DNA of 36,655 nucleotides. Source: JBBRNH01 sp038230415 (GTDB lineage Bacteria; Bacteroidota; Bacteroidia; Cytophagales; Spirosomataceae). The stretch lies in assembly GCA_038230415.1 (NCBI GenBank), contig JBBRNH010000057.1, positions 1 to 36,655 of the forward strand, read 5' to 3'. This document shows, piece by piece, positions 1 through 8,623 of this stretch; within the stretch, counting starts at the first letter, position 1; every line of letters starts with the position of its first letter. The position numbers and the translations under genes were made by a program. Below the pieces are notes generated by a model. It was not told where the DNA came from. It saw only the letters and a program-made list of their open reading frames with translations, and ran no database searches.

Positions 1-278
1 ACCCTTATGCGACTGGCAGCGTCGAACGAATCCAGAATGCTCTCGCTCAGGTTCATAAAATAGTCGCGCATTTCGATGGCCGCCAACTGTTTGCTCTGGT
101 AGAGTTTCTGGTGGATAATACCCATGCTCTGCACCCGGTTCTGGCTGGCCCGCATGGCTTCCTGCACGTTGGGATCGGTGATTTTATCGGATTGCAGGGC
201 CAGCAGGCTCGATACCACTTCGAGGTTATTCTTGACCCGGTGGTGAATCTCTTTCAGCAGCAGTTCATTCTCAGCGTT
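1..278. repeat. Near-identical kinase-core repeat, copy 1
   Basis: Bases 1-278 match 1900-2177 in the same orientation with about five differences by eye. Both copies encode the segment from the ENELLLKEIHHRVKNN box to about 75 residues further on. Similarity stops abruptly at the coiled-coil boundary, and the remaining parts of the two kinases are clearly divergent. The repeat continues beyond the left edge of the window. Confidence 0.85.
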
Positions 279-1493
279 TTTAGCAGTGAGCGACAACTGA
301 GCCAGGTTGAGCTGAGACACCGTCTTTTCGATCTCGCTGTTTTTACCCTGCAATACGGTATTGGCCTTCTGCTTTTGCCGGTTGTTGACAAACAGGATGA
401 ACACGATGCCAGCCAGCACCGACAGCACACCAATCAGAATGGCGTACCTGATTTTAGTGTCGTAGGCCACCTCAGCCGCTTCTGCCCGTTGCGCCTGTTC
501 TTTCTCATTGAAATTGATTGATAACAGGCGTTTTACCTTATCCTGGCTATACAGGCTGTCTTTGGCGGCCACCGCTATTTTGTAGTACCGCAGGGCTTCG
601 GCATCATTTTGTGTCTCATGCAGTTCTGACAACTGCTGACTGCTTTTCAGGATACCACTCGTGTAGGTAGCCCGTTGGGCGTAGGCCAGGGCCAGTTCGG
701 CAAACCGAAGCGCGTCGGGTCGGTTGGTTTGCCGGCTCAGTTTCGCCATCCGGTAATAGCCTTCATACAGGTCGGCATAGTTGTTGAGTTGAGTAGCTAC
801 CCCGATGCTTTGCCGGTAAAAGTCACGAGCCTTAGTGGTCTTGTTCTGGGCGGGTGCCACATCGCCCAGCAGATAATAAATAGCGGCACGGATACCCTCC
901 CGTTTTGCCGTAGCCAATGGCAACGCCTGACTGAGGTAAATAGTCGCTGAATCTAACTGATTCAGGTGGTAAAAACATTCGGCCAAATTAGTCAGATACA
1001 CCGCTTTTGAACTGATTTTGGGCCGGGGCAGGGTTTTGTAGATTGCTAAACATTGGCGCATGGTGGCTAATCCTTTCTGCCACTCGCCCTGCTGGATGTA
1101 TAAATCGGCGGTGTTGTTAAGAATAACGGCCACCCGGTCGGTGTCGTTCAGGCTCCTGTTTATGGCCTTAGCCTGGTTATAAAGAGTCAATGACTTGGCA
1201 TAATCGCCTAAGAATTTGAAGGCTGCCGCCATCGTTGCCAACGCCCGCGCTTCGCCCGTCGGATATTGCAGCGTTCGGGAAAGAGCGTATGCCTGCTGCC
1301 CCAGCAGATACGTCATGTCGGGTTTCGACTGGCGGTATTGAAACCCCAGTTCATTCAGGGTATTAACCCGGTTGGTATCGTTGGGCAGGGTACTTAGTTT
1401 TTGGGTCAGGCTGTCGCGTAGGGTAACTGGCTGGGCCTGGGTAACAAAGCCGAACCAAACTATCCACAATACCAGCAGCACCGTATTTTTCAT
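1..1493 (-). CDS. TPR-containing HisKA_2 sensor histidine kinase, 3' end cut by window edge
   Basis: The frame is open from the ATG at 1493 to the window edge, giving 497 codons without a stop. It begins with a short signal peptide ending near TQAQP, followed by a long helical TPR-like region (about residues 30-330, with repeated NNTADLY and NLAECFY type helices). One membrane segment lies near residues 350-372, then a short coiled coil, then the HisKA_2 phosphoacceptor box HHRVKNN with its first histidine at about 417. The ATP-binding domain would lie beyond the window. By family this is a periplasmic-sensing or stress-type kinase whose TPR region faces the periplasm; the ligand is unknown. 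It follows a paralogous kinase by 69 bp on the same strand, so co-transcription is likely. Bases 1-278 are almost identical to 1900-2177 of that neighbour. Confidence 0.88.
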   Translation of the reverse strand, partial: MKNTVLLVLWIVWFGFVTQAQPVTLRDSLTQKLSTLPNDTNRVNTLNELGFQYRQSKPDMTYLLGQQAYALSRTLQYPTGEARALATMAAAFKFLGDYAKSLTLYNQAKAINRSLNDTDRVAVILNNTADLYIQQGEWQKGLATMRQCLAIYKTLPRPKISSKAVYLTNLAECFYHLNQLDSATIYLSQALPLATAKREGIRAAIYYLLGDVAPAQNKTTKARDFYRQSIGVATQLNNYADLYEGYYRMAKLSRQTNRPDALRFAELALAYAQRATYTSGILKSSQQLSELHETQNDAEALRYYKIAVAAKDSLYSQDKVKRLLSINFNEKEQAQRAEAAEVAYDTKIRYAILIGVLSVLAGIVFILFVNNRQKQKANTVLQGKNSEIEKTVSQLNLAQLSLTAKNAENELLLKEIHHRVKNNLEVVSSLLALQSDKITDPNVQEAMRASQNRVQSMGIIHQKLYQSKQLAAIEMRDYFMNLSESILDSFDAASRIR

Positions 1494-1562
1494 TGTCAAC
1501 CAGAAAGAACGGCAAAGATAGCCCCGGTCGGGGTTGTTACCGCCGTTGCCACAACACCCGCA

Positions 1563-3572
1563 TCAGGCCACCACGGGTTGTTTGAAGTGCAGTTTAACGA
1601 GGGTTCCGTTCTGGTTTTCGTAGGTCAGGATACCGTCGAGCTGGCGGGCAAGCAAGTCCACCAACTGCGTACCGAAGCCCGTGCCTTTGGCAACCACGCC
1701 GAGAATTTTGCCGATACCATCGTCGGCCACCTGAAGGAGAAATGAGCCAGAATCGGGCCGGGTCAGGCTGATGCTGACCGTTCCGGTTTCTTTGCCCACA
1801 AACGCATATTTGAGCGAATTGGTCAGTAACTCGTTGGTTATCAGTCCTACCGAGATGGCCGTGTCAATGTCTAAGACCAATTCAGGCATCGAACAATCAA
1901 CCCTTATGCGACTGGCAGCGTCGAACGAATCCAGAATGCTCTCGCTCAGGTTCATAAAATAGTCGCGCATTTCGATGGCCGCCAACTGTTTGCTCTGGTA
2001 GAGTTTCTGGTGGATAATACCCATACTCTGCACCCGGTTCTGGCTGGCCCGCATGGCTTCCTGCACGTTGGGATCGGTGATTTTATCGGATTGCAACGCC
2101 AGCAGGCTCGACACCACTTCGAGGTTATTCTTGACCCGGTGGTGAATCTCTTTCAGCAGCAGTTCATTCTCGGCGTTGCGCTTGTCGAGGAGGGTGTTTT
2201 TGGTGGCTAACTCGGCGTTGAGGGTTTCTAATTGCTGGTTGGCGCGTTGTTTCAGGCGGTAGTTTCGGTAGAGACCAAACAAGACCAAGCCCAGCAAAAC
2301 GGTTACGAGTGCCGTAATGATGATGGCCGCAATAAACGAGTTTCGCTCGGTCTGCTGCTCGGCAAGCTGCTTTTTCTGGTTCAGAATATTGAGTTGTAAT
2401 TCGTTTTCCCGCAGGTTTTTTAACGACCGGGCTTCAGTGTTTGCCAGATTAGCTTCCGCTAATTTCTTGTAGTAAGCCAATGCTTTTTTATAGTCACCCT
2501 TCTGCTCATACAAATCAGTCAGATGCTCCCAGAAATTACCGGTTCCCTGACCAAATCCGTTTTGGGCCGAAAGCTCGTTGCTGGCCGTGAAATAGGTAAT
2601 GGCTTCGTTGTAGCGGCCTTCTTTCTGGGCAATGACTCCCAACAAATTCAGGCTGAACGAGTAAATATGCGAAAAGGTCAGCCGGTAGGTTTTCATCAGC
2701 GCAACGCTGTGCAGAATCAGTCGGCGGGCTTCGCCCTGTTGCCCCCGGCGGCTTAGCGTATTGCCCCGCAACGAGTAATACCAACTCGACAAAACAGGGT
2801 TGCGAAGCCGGGGCAGCAGGGCGTGGAGCCGGTCGAAATAATAATCACACGAATCGGCCTGCCCTTTCACGTTGTAATGCCAGGCCAACTGTTTATAAAT
2901 CTCACTGAGCGGCTGATCGTTATTGCCGCTCACTACCGACTCATACAACCGTCGGCTTTGGGTCAGAAACGGCAGCGACATGGAGCCTTTTGATTCCAGA
3001 CCATTTCGATACTGGCTATAAAACAGCCCCTTGTCTTTGAGCAGCATCGCCTGAACATTGGGCCGCTGGTCGCCCGAAAATAGACCCAATGCCTGGAGCA
3101 TAAAGGCCAGACTCCGGCGCGGGTTTTGGTCGTCAAGGCTGGCAAACGCGCTGTTTACCAATATCTGGTACTGTAGCCGCTGATCGGGCTGGCCCGCGCC
3201 AACGACTTTGGCGTAACAATAGCGGGCTTTGCCGACTGCTAACCGGGCCTTTTCGTTGTCATAATTCCAGTAATAATAGTGGCTCAGGTGGTCATACAAA
3301 ACGGCCAGGGGGCGGTAGGGCCGGGGACGGCTGGCTTCGAGCAGCGCAGCGGATTTATGATAGTAAAAAATCGTGCTGTCGCGATTAAACTGCGGCATAT
3401 CCCGAAACCACAACGCCCGTTGCTGGTATGTTTGGCTCAGGGCGGCCACCTGCACCGGAGAAAGGTTGGCGGTTGGGGTGGTTTGGGCAACGGCCTGGCC
3501 CAACACCAGGCAGAGCAAACAACAAATGCTGATTAGGATTGCTACGGGCAGAAAACTGTATTTATGCGCCAT
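1563..3572 (-). CDS. TPR-containing HisKA_2/HATPase sensor histidine kinase
   Basis: This 669-residue protein has a signal peptide ending near GQAVAQ, helical TPR-like repeats to about residue 390, and one membrane segment (about 412-434). A short coiled coil follows, then the HisKA_2 box HHRVKNN near 477 and an HATPase_c domain with N-box NELLTNSLKY and glycine boxes DDGIGK and GTGFGTQL. The frame can be extended to a GTG at 3653, but that runs into the Fic gene; the ATG at 3572 directly precedes the signal peptide and is preferred. In this family the kinase phosphorylates a response regulator, but none is adjacent here. It is the first gene of a tandem pair with the truncated kinase downstream, and lies 43 bp behind the Fic gene. 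The signal it senses cannot be read from sequence. Confidence 0.9.
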   Translation of the reverse strand: MAHKYSFLPVAILISICCLLCLVLGQAVAQTTPTANLSPVQVAALSQTYQQRALWFRDMPQFNRDSTIFYYHKSAALLEASRPRPYRPLAVLYDHLSHYYYWNYDNEKARLAVGKARYCYAKVVGAGQPDQRLQYQILVNSAFASLDDQNPRRSLAFMLQALGLFSGDQRPNVQAMLLKDKGLFYSQYRNGLESKGSMSLPFLTQSRRLYESVVSGNNDQPLSEIYKQLAWHYNVKGQADSCDYYFDRLHALLPRLRNPVLSSWYYSLRGNTLSRRGQQGEARRLILHSVALMKTYRLTFSHIYSFSLNLLGVIAQKEGRYNEAITYFTASNELSAQNGFGQGTGNFWEHLTDLYEQKGDYKKALAYYKKLAEANLANTEARSLKNLRENELQLNILNQKKQLAEQQTERNSFIAAIIITALVTVLLGLVLFGLYRNYRLKQRANQQLETLNAELATKNTLLDKRNAENELLLKEIHHRVKNNLEVVSSLLALQSDKITDPNVQEAMRASQNRVQSMGIIHQKLYQSKQLAAIEMRDYFMNLSESILDSFDAASRIRVDCSMPELVLDIDTAISVGLITNELLTNSLKYAFVGKETGTVSISLTRPDSGSFLLQVADDGIGKILGVVAKGTGFGTQLVDLLARQLDGILTYENQNGTLVKLHFKQPVVA
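1900..2177. repeat. Near-identical kinase-core repeat, copy 2
   Basis: Second copy of the segment at 1-278, lying inside the complete 669-residue kinase. About 98 percent identity by eye, far higher than in the flanking sensor regions, which suggests recent gene conversion or recent duplication of the dimerisation/phosphoacceptor module. Confidence 0.85.
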
Positions 3573-3615
3573 GTTTGTTTGTGGTACGAGACTTTCGCAA
3601 ATCACTACAAAATAA

Positions 3616-4719
3616 TTACGGCAAGTTAACCTGATACTCGGTACTGCGTCCACCTTTTTGGACAGATAGAATCCTTTTTTCTACTAAATCCTGCAAATGC
3701 CGCGTGGCCGTTGCTTTTGACACGCCGGTGATGGATTGGTATTTTCGGGCATTGATTCCGCCAATAAATTTAGCGTCACCTTCCTCCAACATTCTATTGA
3801 TGACCTTGCTTTGTGCATCATTTAATTGTGATTGGTACGTGTTAAAAAACGCTGTTTTCTTTGTCAAGAAATTGATAGTTTCGATAAATTCCTGTTGCGC
3901 CTTTAGAATAATTTGGCTAAAATAAAAAATCCAGCCTGTTGCATCATTTGTGCGTTGCGCTTTTTTGAGCGCGGCATAATATGCTCTCTTGTCTGCTTCG
4001 ATTGCGTTAGAAAGACTCATTAAAATCGGCCTTCCTATGCCTTGTGCCAGTGCTTTTTCGGCAACCACGCGGCCAATTCGCCCATTTCCGTCTTCAAACG
4101 GATGAATCGTTTCAAAATACAGATGGGCTATTGCCGCCCGAATCAATACATTCACAATCGGCGATTGCCCACCTGGTTCTGTGACATTGAACCACGCAAA
4201 AAACGCCCGCATCTCATCAGGAACCTGTGCCGACGGCGGGGCTTCAAAATGAATTTCTTCTCTGCCAATTGCCCCCGAAATAACCTGCATCGGTTCGATA
4301 TGGCTTCGGTATTGTCCTGTGTTAATCGCGTTATTGCCGAGCATCAATAATTTATGCCAGTCAAAAAGTTGTGTTTCGGTCAAGTCAGTAGCAAAATCAT
4401 CCCGTGATTTTACCAATAAAGCAGCAATGCCTTCTGCCCGTTTGTCTTTGATACGATGATTTACTGTAGCGTACCCTAAGTGTTTACGAACAGACGAGAT
4501 CAGGTCAATCCGGCTAATAAATTCACCCTCTATTGCCGAAGTTTTAATGGCTTCTTTAACCAAAAGTTCGACAACGGATTCGGCTTGCTCGTTGCCCGAT
4601 AAGCCCTGTAAATAGCCGAAACTTTGCCCCGCTATTGCCATAAACGACAGGGCAATTTCGGTAAATGCGGCTTCGTCGTACCGAAATTGCCGCCAATCGT
4701 CCTGTTCCCAGTTATACAT
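3616..4719 (-). CDS. Fic family AMP-transferase with DUF4172-like N-terminus and C-terminal winged helix
   Basis: This 367-residue protein carries the full Fic catalytic motif HPFEDGNGRIGR at about 206-217, including the catalytic His and the phosphate-binding GNGR loop. The N-terminus (YNWEQDDWRQFRYD) resembles DUF4172. Residues 60-65 (TSAIEG) fit the (S/T)xxxE(G/N) inhibitory helix of self-inhibited Fic proteins, so activity is probably autoinhibited. Residues about 303-367 form a winged-helix DNA-binding domain (SITGVSKATATRHLQDL). Fic enzymes transfer AMP from ATP to a protein hydroxyl; the target here is unknown. Two perfect interrupted palindromes sit immediately upstream of the start and are good candidates for binding by its own C-terminal domain. 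No separate antitoxin gene is adjacent. Confidence 0.93.
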   Translation of the reverse strand: MYNWEQDDWRQFRYDEAAFTEIALSFMAIAGQSFGYLQGLSGNEQAESVVELLVKEAIKTSAIEGEFISRIDLISSVRKHLGYATVNHRIKDKRAEGIAALLVKSRDDFATDLTETQLFDWHKLLMLGNNAINTGQYRSHIEPMQVISGAIGREEIHFEAPPSAQVPDEMRAFFAWFNVTEPGGQSPIVNVLIRAAIAHLYFETIHPFEDGNGRIGRVVAEKALAQGIGRPILMSLSNAIEADKRAYYAALKKAQRTNDATGWIFYFSQIILKAQQEFIETINFLTKKTAFFNTYQSQLNDAQSKVINRMLEEGDAKFIGGINARKYQSITGVSKATATRHLQDLVEKRILSVQKGGRSTEYQVNLP

Positions 4720-4721
4720 GA

Positions 4722-4750
4722 TGAGCCGAATAAAATCCCTATTCGGCTCA
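4722..4750. promoter_or_regulatory. Fic operator palindrome 1
   Basis: TGAGCCGAATA (4722-4732) and TATTCGGCTCA (4740-4750) form perfect 11-bp inverted arms with a 7-bp spacer. The site ends two bases before the Fic start codon and covers the expected leader and transcription start. The same arms recur at 4764-4796. Role as an operator is inferred from symmetry, repetition and position. Confidence 0.75.
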
Positions 4751-4756
4751 AAAGTA
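4749..4756 (-). promoter_or_regulatory. Bacteroidota-type -7 box of the Fic gene
   Basis: On the minus strand the bases read TACTTTTG, an exact match to the Bacteroidota -7 consensus TAnnTTTG. It lies 30 bases before the Fic start codon, between the two palindromes. No clear -33 TTTG is visible, which would fit an operator-controlled promoter but may simply be degeneracy. Confidence 0.55.
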
Positions 4757-4763
4757 GCGAGAA

Positions 4764-4796
4764 AATGAGCCGAATAGGCCCATTATTCGGCTCATT
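4764..4796. promoter_or_regulatory. Fic operator palindrome 2
   Basis: AATGAGCCGAATA (4764-4776) and TATTCGGCTCATT (4784-4796) form perfect 13-bp inverted arms, again with a 7-bp spacer. Its centre is 44 bp from that of the first copy, close to four helical turns, so two dimers could sit on the same DNA face, one on each side of the -7 box. Confidence 0.75.
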
Positions 4797-4865
4797 GACA
4801 TTTCTTTCTTCGTGAACGATATATGACAGATTGGTTACTCATCGTCTTGACCGACGATTACTGGC

Positions 4866-5087
4866 TTATTTGTGGCTTTCGGCGTAGTGCTGCTTCAAGA
4901 TGTCTTCACTAAACGCGCTGCTTTTCTCGCGCAGAATGGCGTAGATGTGGTTGCCATCGTTCCGAAAACCAGCATTGTCGTACTCGATCAGAAAATCGGG
5001 GCCGTTATCCGGTACATAGTCTATGTTCTCCGAAAATTAAAGTCGCTCATCAACCGGGGCTTTGCCGATTACGGGCTTGGTTTTCAT
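4866..5087 (-). pseudogene. Small frame interrupted by an in-frame stop
   Basis: From the ATG at 5087 the minus strand encodes 16 codons (beginning MKTKPVIGKAP), then TAA at 5037-5039. The same frame then continues with 56 protein-like codons (NGPDFLIEYDNAGF, REKSSAFSEDILKQHY) to a TAA at 4866-4868. The acidic and aromatic composition after the stop looks coding. It may be a 73-residue gene carrying a nonsense mutation, or the remnant of a longer gene. No family was recognised. It follows the M20 hydrolase by 22 bp on the same strand. Confidence 0.35.
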
Positions 5088-5109
5088 ACTTGCCAGACCA
5101 CTGTCCTGA

Positions 5110-6426
5110 TCACCGGACGGTCGTTTTTAGTGGCTGTTCTGCATCAATAGCCAACAGGGTTTGCAGTAATACGTTGGCCCCATTGGCAATATCGCCCCCT
5201 TTAGAAAACTCTTTGGGCGAATGGCTGATGCCGCCCACGCTGGGTATAAAAATCATGCCAACGGGTGCGATCTGGGCTATTTCCTGTGCATCATGCCCCG
5301 CTCCGCTTTGCATATACCGATACGAAAAGCCTAATGCTTTGGCCGCCCCGCTGATTTTATCCTGAATCGGTTTAGCCGTGAGAGCGGGCGTTACCCCCAC
5401 CGAAGACTGCGCGAAGGTGATCGTTGTTTCGGAGGTTTTGGCAATTCCCTGCGCTTTGGCTTCCAGTTCATAAAACAACATCCTGATTTTATCAGCCGAC
5501 AAATCCCTGATTTCCACACCCATAATCACCTTGCCCGGAATGACATTATACGCCCCCGGCTCAACCGCCATTTTACCGACCGTACCCACTTGCCGACCGT
5601 CATGGCTGGTGATTATTTCATTCAAAGCCACAATCAGTTTTGCGGCTGCCAGGAGCGCGTCGCGTCGGCTGTTCATGGGTGTGGTGCCGGCATGATTGGC
5701 CGCGCCCTCGATGGTGGCATCCCAGTGTTCAATCCCGACAATGCCCTCAACCACGCCAATCTGTATGTTTTCGGTCATCAGGACACCGCCCTGTTCGATG
5801 TGCAGTTCGATAAAAGCCGCCATATCGCCTTTCTTTCGGATCACTTTGCTGAGACTGTCCGGGTTTCCGCCAATGGCCCGGATACCATCGGCAATGGTTA
5901 GCCCGCTCTGAGTGACTGATTTGAGTGCGGCAGCGGTAATTTTGCCAATCATGGCCCCGCTGCCTACCGTACCGCCTTCTTCATTGGCGAAAATAATAAG
6001 TTCGAGCGGGTGTTCGGTCACGATATTGTTTTCGTTGAGGGTTTCGATCAGTTCCAGCCCACTGATTGACCCCACAGGGCCATCGTAATTACCGCCGTTC
6101 GGTACGGAGTCAATATGGGAACCGAAGGCGATGGGTTTCAGGGCGGGATTTTTGCCGTTTCGCCGGCCAATGATATTCCCCGCGTAGTCGGTGGTTACGG
6201 CGAGGCCAGCTTTTTTCATCAGCCCCATAAAGTAAGCCCGTCCTTCCTGGTCGGCTTTGCCATAGGCCACCCGGCCTATCCCGCCGTTGGGCAATGCGCC
6301 GATTTTCGACAACTCCAGCAGCCGATCCTGAATCCGTTGTTGGTTGACTTTCAGGCTATTGGCTTGCCTTTGGGCAGTTGCCAGCAACGAAGCCAGAAAC
6401 AGACAAACGAGTAACGTGTGTTTCAT
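5110..6426 (-). CDS. Secreted M20-family Zn amidohydrolase (carbamoylase/allantoate-amidohydrolase type)
   Basis: The 438-residue protein begins with a signal peptide (MKHTLLVCLFLASLLATAQ), placing it in the periplasm. It shows the M20 dimetal layout of the hydantoinase/carbamoylase group: GSHIDSVPNGGNYDG (His104, Asp115), FANEEGG (Glu149-150), ELHIEQGG (His209) and a C-terminal ISHSPKEF (His402). The dimerisation-domain motif GAANHAGTTPM with His245 is present. Known members cleave N-carbamoyl amino acids, ureidoglycolate or allantoate; the substrate here cannot be fixed from sequence, and no purine or hydantoin pathway genes are near. All expected ligands are present, so it is probably active. 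The gene stands largely alone on the minus strand. Confidence 0.9.
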   Translation of the reverse strand: MKHTLLVCLFLASLLATAQRQANSLKVNQQRIQDRLLELSKIGALPNGGIGRVAYGKADQEGRAYFMGLMKKAGLAVTTDYAGNIIGRRNGKNPALKPIAFGSHIDSVPNGGNYDGPVGSISGLELIETLNENNIVTEHPLELIIFANEEGGTVGSGAMIGKITAAALKSVTQSGLTIADGIRAIGGNPDSLSKVIRKKGDMAAFIELHIEQGGVLMTENIQIGVVEGIVGIEHWDATIEGAANHAGTTPMNSRRDALLAAAKLIVALNEIITSHDGRQVGTVGKMAVEPGAYNVIPGKVIMGVEIRDLSADKIRMLFYELEAKAQGIAKTSETTITFAQSSVGVTPALTAKPIQDKISGAAKALGFSYRYMQSGAGHDAQEIAQIAPVGMIFIPSVGGISHSPKEFSKGGDIANGANVLLQTLLAIDAEQPLKTTVR

Positions 6427-6610
6427 GATTTTGGGGTTTGAACAGGAAAAGCCCCCTGCTACCAGGTAAATCTACCGCTTATTTTGTCGTCACCGGCACG
6501 GCTTCCATCAGCAGCGAACAGGCGTTATTCACAGACGGGATCGTACCGGCAGTAGTTGTGTTCAGACGCACTGGCTCGGTTAGTTGCGTGAGCGTATTGT
6601 GGCGGGTGCA

Positions 6611-8602
6611 TCAGTAGGCAATGGCGGTGGCGGGGCCGCGCCTGGCCCGTCGCCAGAGCAACCCCGCCGGGCGGTCGGCTTCGGCTTTTATCGGCAGGAT
6701 ACCAAAAGCCCCGGTCTCAACTGCCTCCTCCTCATCCGGCACCCCAAGCCTCGGCCCGCCCGCCGTGATGCACGTCACACTGACTAAACTCGTGCTAACG
6801 GGCGTGTAGATGATGACCGGCCCGCTCTGACCCGTACTCCACTGGTAGGTGCCACCAACCCCGCAGCCAGCCGCCGTCAGGCTCACCGGCTGACCCACGC
6901 AGATCAGCGTGCTGCTGGCCGTGATGGTCAGCGTTAAGGAACTCACCACAAACGTCACCGACACCGGGCTATACACCGGGTCACCATAGACCACCTGGAG
7001 TTTGTAGGTGCCAGCGGGCAGGTTGGCCGGGATGGTGAAGGTCAAACTCGTTGGCCCGGCACTGCTCGTGCTGACGGGTGTGGCAAGGCTGTAATTGCTG
7101 GCCCCGCTGAGCAACTCGACCGAATACAGGCTGTTAGGCTTGAAACCACACCCCCCCGCAGCCGCCGAGTAACTCACCACCACCACCTGACCCGGCACGA
7201 AACTGCTGCCAATAAACGTGGGTGGCCCGGCAAATACGGGATCACTCACCGACAAGCTAAAGACGGTACTGGTGAGCGAATTACAGGCTCCCGTGACGAC
7301 CACCGAATAACTGCCCGCGCTGGCGGTGGTGACCGAAGGCAGGCTGAGGGTAGCCGTTGTGGCTGAGGTGTTGCCCGTCAGCACCGCCCCGCCTTTGTAC
7401 CACTGATAGGCCGTGACCGTCCCCGTCACACTAACGGTAGCCGTGACGGTGTTCCCTGCACAAACCGACGACCCCGCCCCGGGCTGGGCCGTAATGCTGG
7501 TGGGCAGATTGGGCGGGTTCTGAAACTCGTAGGCTCCCATGTCGACCTGGCATCCTTGAATGCGCGGATTACCCGCAAGGTCGGTGTTTATCCCCGTTAT
7601 ACCCGTTGCCGAGCTGTTGCCCGCGTCAATGGCGGGTGAGCCAGCCCGGAGTTGGGTGCTGGTCGTGCTGGCAAAGGGATTGGTGGTGGTTGTCAGGTTG
7701 GTAGGGCTGAAGCTATAACCCGTGACGGTATTATCAAATAAACTGTAGCTGGCCGTGATGCTGGCAGAATTGTCGTTAACAAACGTACTGCTGCCCCCGT
7801 TGCCAAACAGAACGCAGTTGGTCAGCACCGGATTACTCGTGCCAGAACTAGACCCCTCGTTGAACATGGCCCCGCCTTGTGAAGCCGAATTACGCTGAAA
7901 GGCGCAGTTGGTCAGCCTCGGACTACTATTACCAGAAGAAACCCCATCGTTGTAGATGGCCCCGCCGGGTGAAGCAGTCGAATTGTCCTGAAAGGCGCAG
8001 TTACGCACGGTGGGACTGCATACATTACCACTGCCATTACCAGCGTTGTACATCCCACCACCGACACTATTGGGAAAAACCCCATCGGCATTGCCGCCTG
8101 TGATAACAAACCCATCCAGAATGGCCGTAGTGGTCAGGCCCGATGGGTTAGAGATGACATGGTAGCTGTTGTCGATGGTGCTGGCCGGGTTGCCAATCTC
8201 GCCACTAAGGGTGGTGTTGCTGGGCGTGGTCAGATTCACCGCCGGACGCTGGCTCAGACTGGTTTCGCCCCCCGCAAAGCCCCCGTAGATCACCACCCCG
8301 TTTTTCATGGCAAAGCTGATGGTGCGGTTGGTATTGGCATTGCCGCCGGGCTTGTAGGTACCCCCGGCTACCCACACCTGATCGTTGGCACTGCTGGCGT
8401 TAATGGCTCCCTGCAAGTCAGTGGTGCTGGTGGCCCAGCTCGTGGCCGTGGCGGGGGTGGCGTTGGTACCCGTCGTGGACACGTAGCGGATGGTCTGGGC
8501 CTGGGCCGTTAGCCCGGCTACCAGTAACCAAAACAAAGACAGAGCCGGTAAAAAACGGCGCGACACCAGCCAGGCCGAGGAGGGAGAGTAGTTGTGTAGC
8601 AT
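6611..8602 (-). CDS. Secreted beta-helix/Ig-like adhesin-type protein with a doubtful C-terminus
   Basis: The start chosen is ATG 8602; a further ATG at 8632 lies inside a hairpin. The 663-residue product begins with a signal peptide ending near LTAQAQT. Residues about 38-355 form a beta-helix-type module: QVWVAGGTYKPGG, IYGGFAGGETSLSQR, then repeated NCAFQxN and GGAIYN/GGAMFN motifs resembling the GGA(I/L) and FxxN repeats of chlamydial polymorphic outer-membrane proteins. Ig-like domains (TAYQWYKGG, GTYQWSTGQSG) follow. The last 50 or so residues (GGPRLGVPDEEEAVETG onwards) are charged and unlike the rest. The frame continues in phase for 43 protein-like codons after the TGA to a TAA at 6479-6481, so a nonsense change or local frameshift pair is possible. 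Related to the N-terminus of the giant protein at 11485-18693. Probably surface-exposed; role unknown. Confidence 0.75.
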   Translation of the reverse strand: MLHNYSPSSAWLVSRRFLPALSLFWLLVAGLTAQAQTIRYVSTTGTNATPATATSWATSTTDLQGAINASSANDQVWVAGGTYKPGGNANTNRTISFAMKNGVVIYGGFAGGETSLSQRPAVNLTTPSNTTLSGEIGNPASTIDNSYHVISNPSGLTTTAILDGFVITGGNADGVFPNSVGGGMYNAGNGSGNVCSPTVRNCAFQDNSTASPGGAIYNDGVSSGNSSPRLTNCAFQRNSASQGGAMFNEGSSSGTSNPVLTNCVLFGNGGSSTFVNDNSASITASYSLFDNTVTGYSFSPTNLTTTTNPFASTTSTQLRAGSPAIDAGNSSATGITGINTDLAGNPRIQGCQVDMGAYEFQNPPNLPTSITAQPGAGSSVCAGNTVTATVSVTGTVTAYQWYKGGAVLTGNTSATTATLSLPSVTTASAGSYSVVVTGACNSLTSTVFSLSVSDPVFAGPPTFIGSSFVPGQVVVVSYSAAAGGCGFKPNSLYSVELLSGASNYSLATPVSTSSAGPTSLTFTIPANLPAGTYKLQVVYGDPVYSPVSVTFVVSSLTLTITASSTLICVGQPVSLTAAGCGVGGTYQWSTGQSGPVIIYTPVSTSLVSVTCITAGGPRLGVPDEEEAVETGAFGILPIKAEADRPAGLLWRRARRGPATAIAY

Positions 8603-8623
8603 AAAAAAGAGAGGAGAAATCCT

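Noticed and set aside
3573..3653. N-terminal extension of the TPR kinase to a GTG at 3653
   Set aside because: It overlaps the Fic coding end, and the ATG at 3572 immediately precedes a normal signal peptide.
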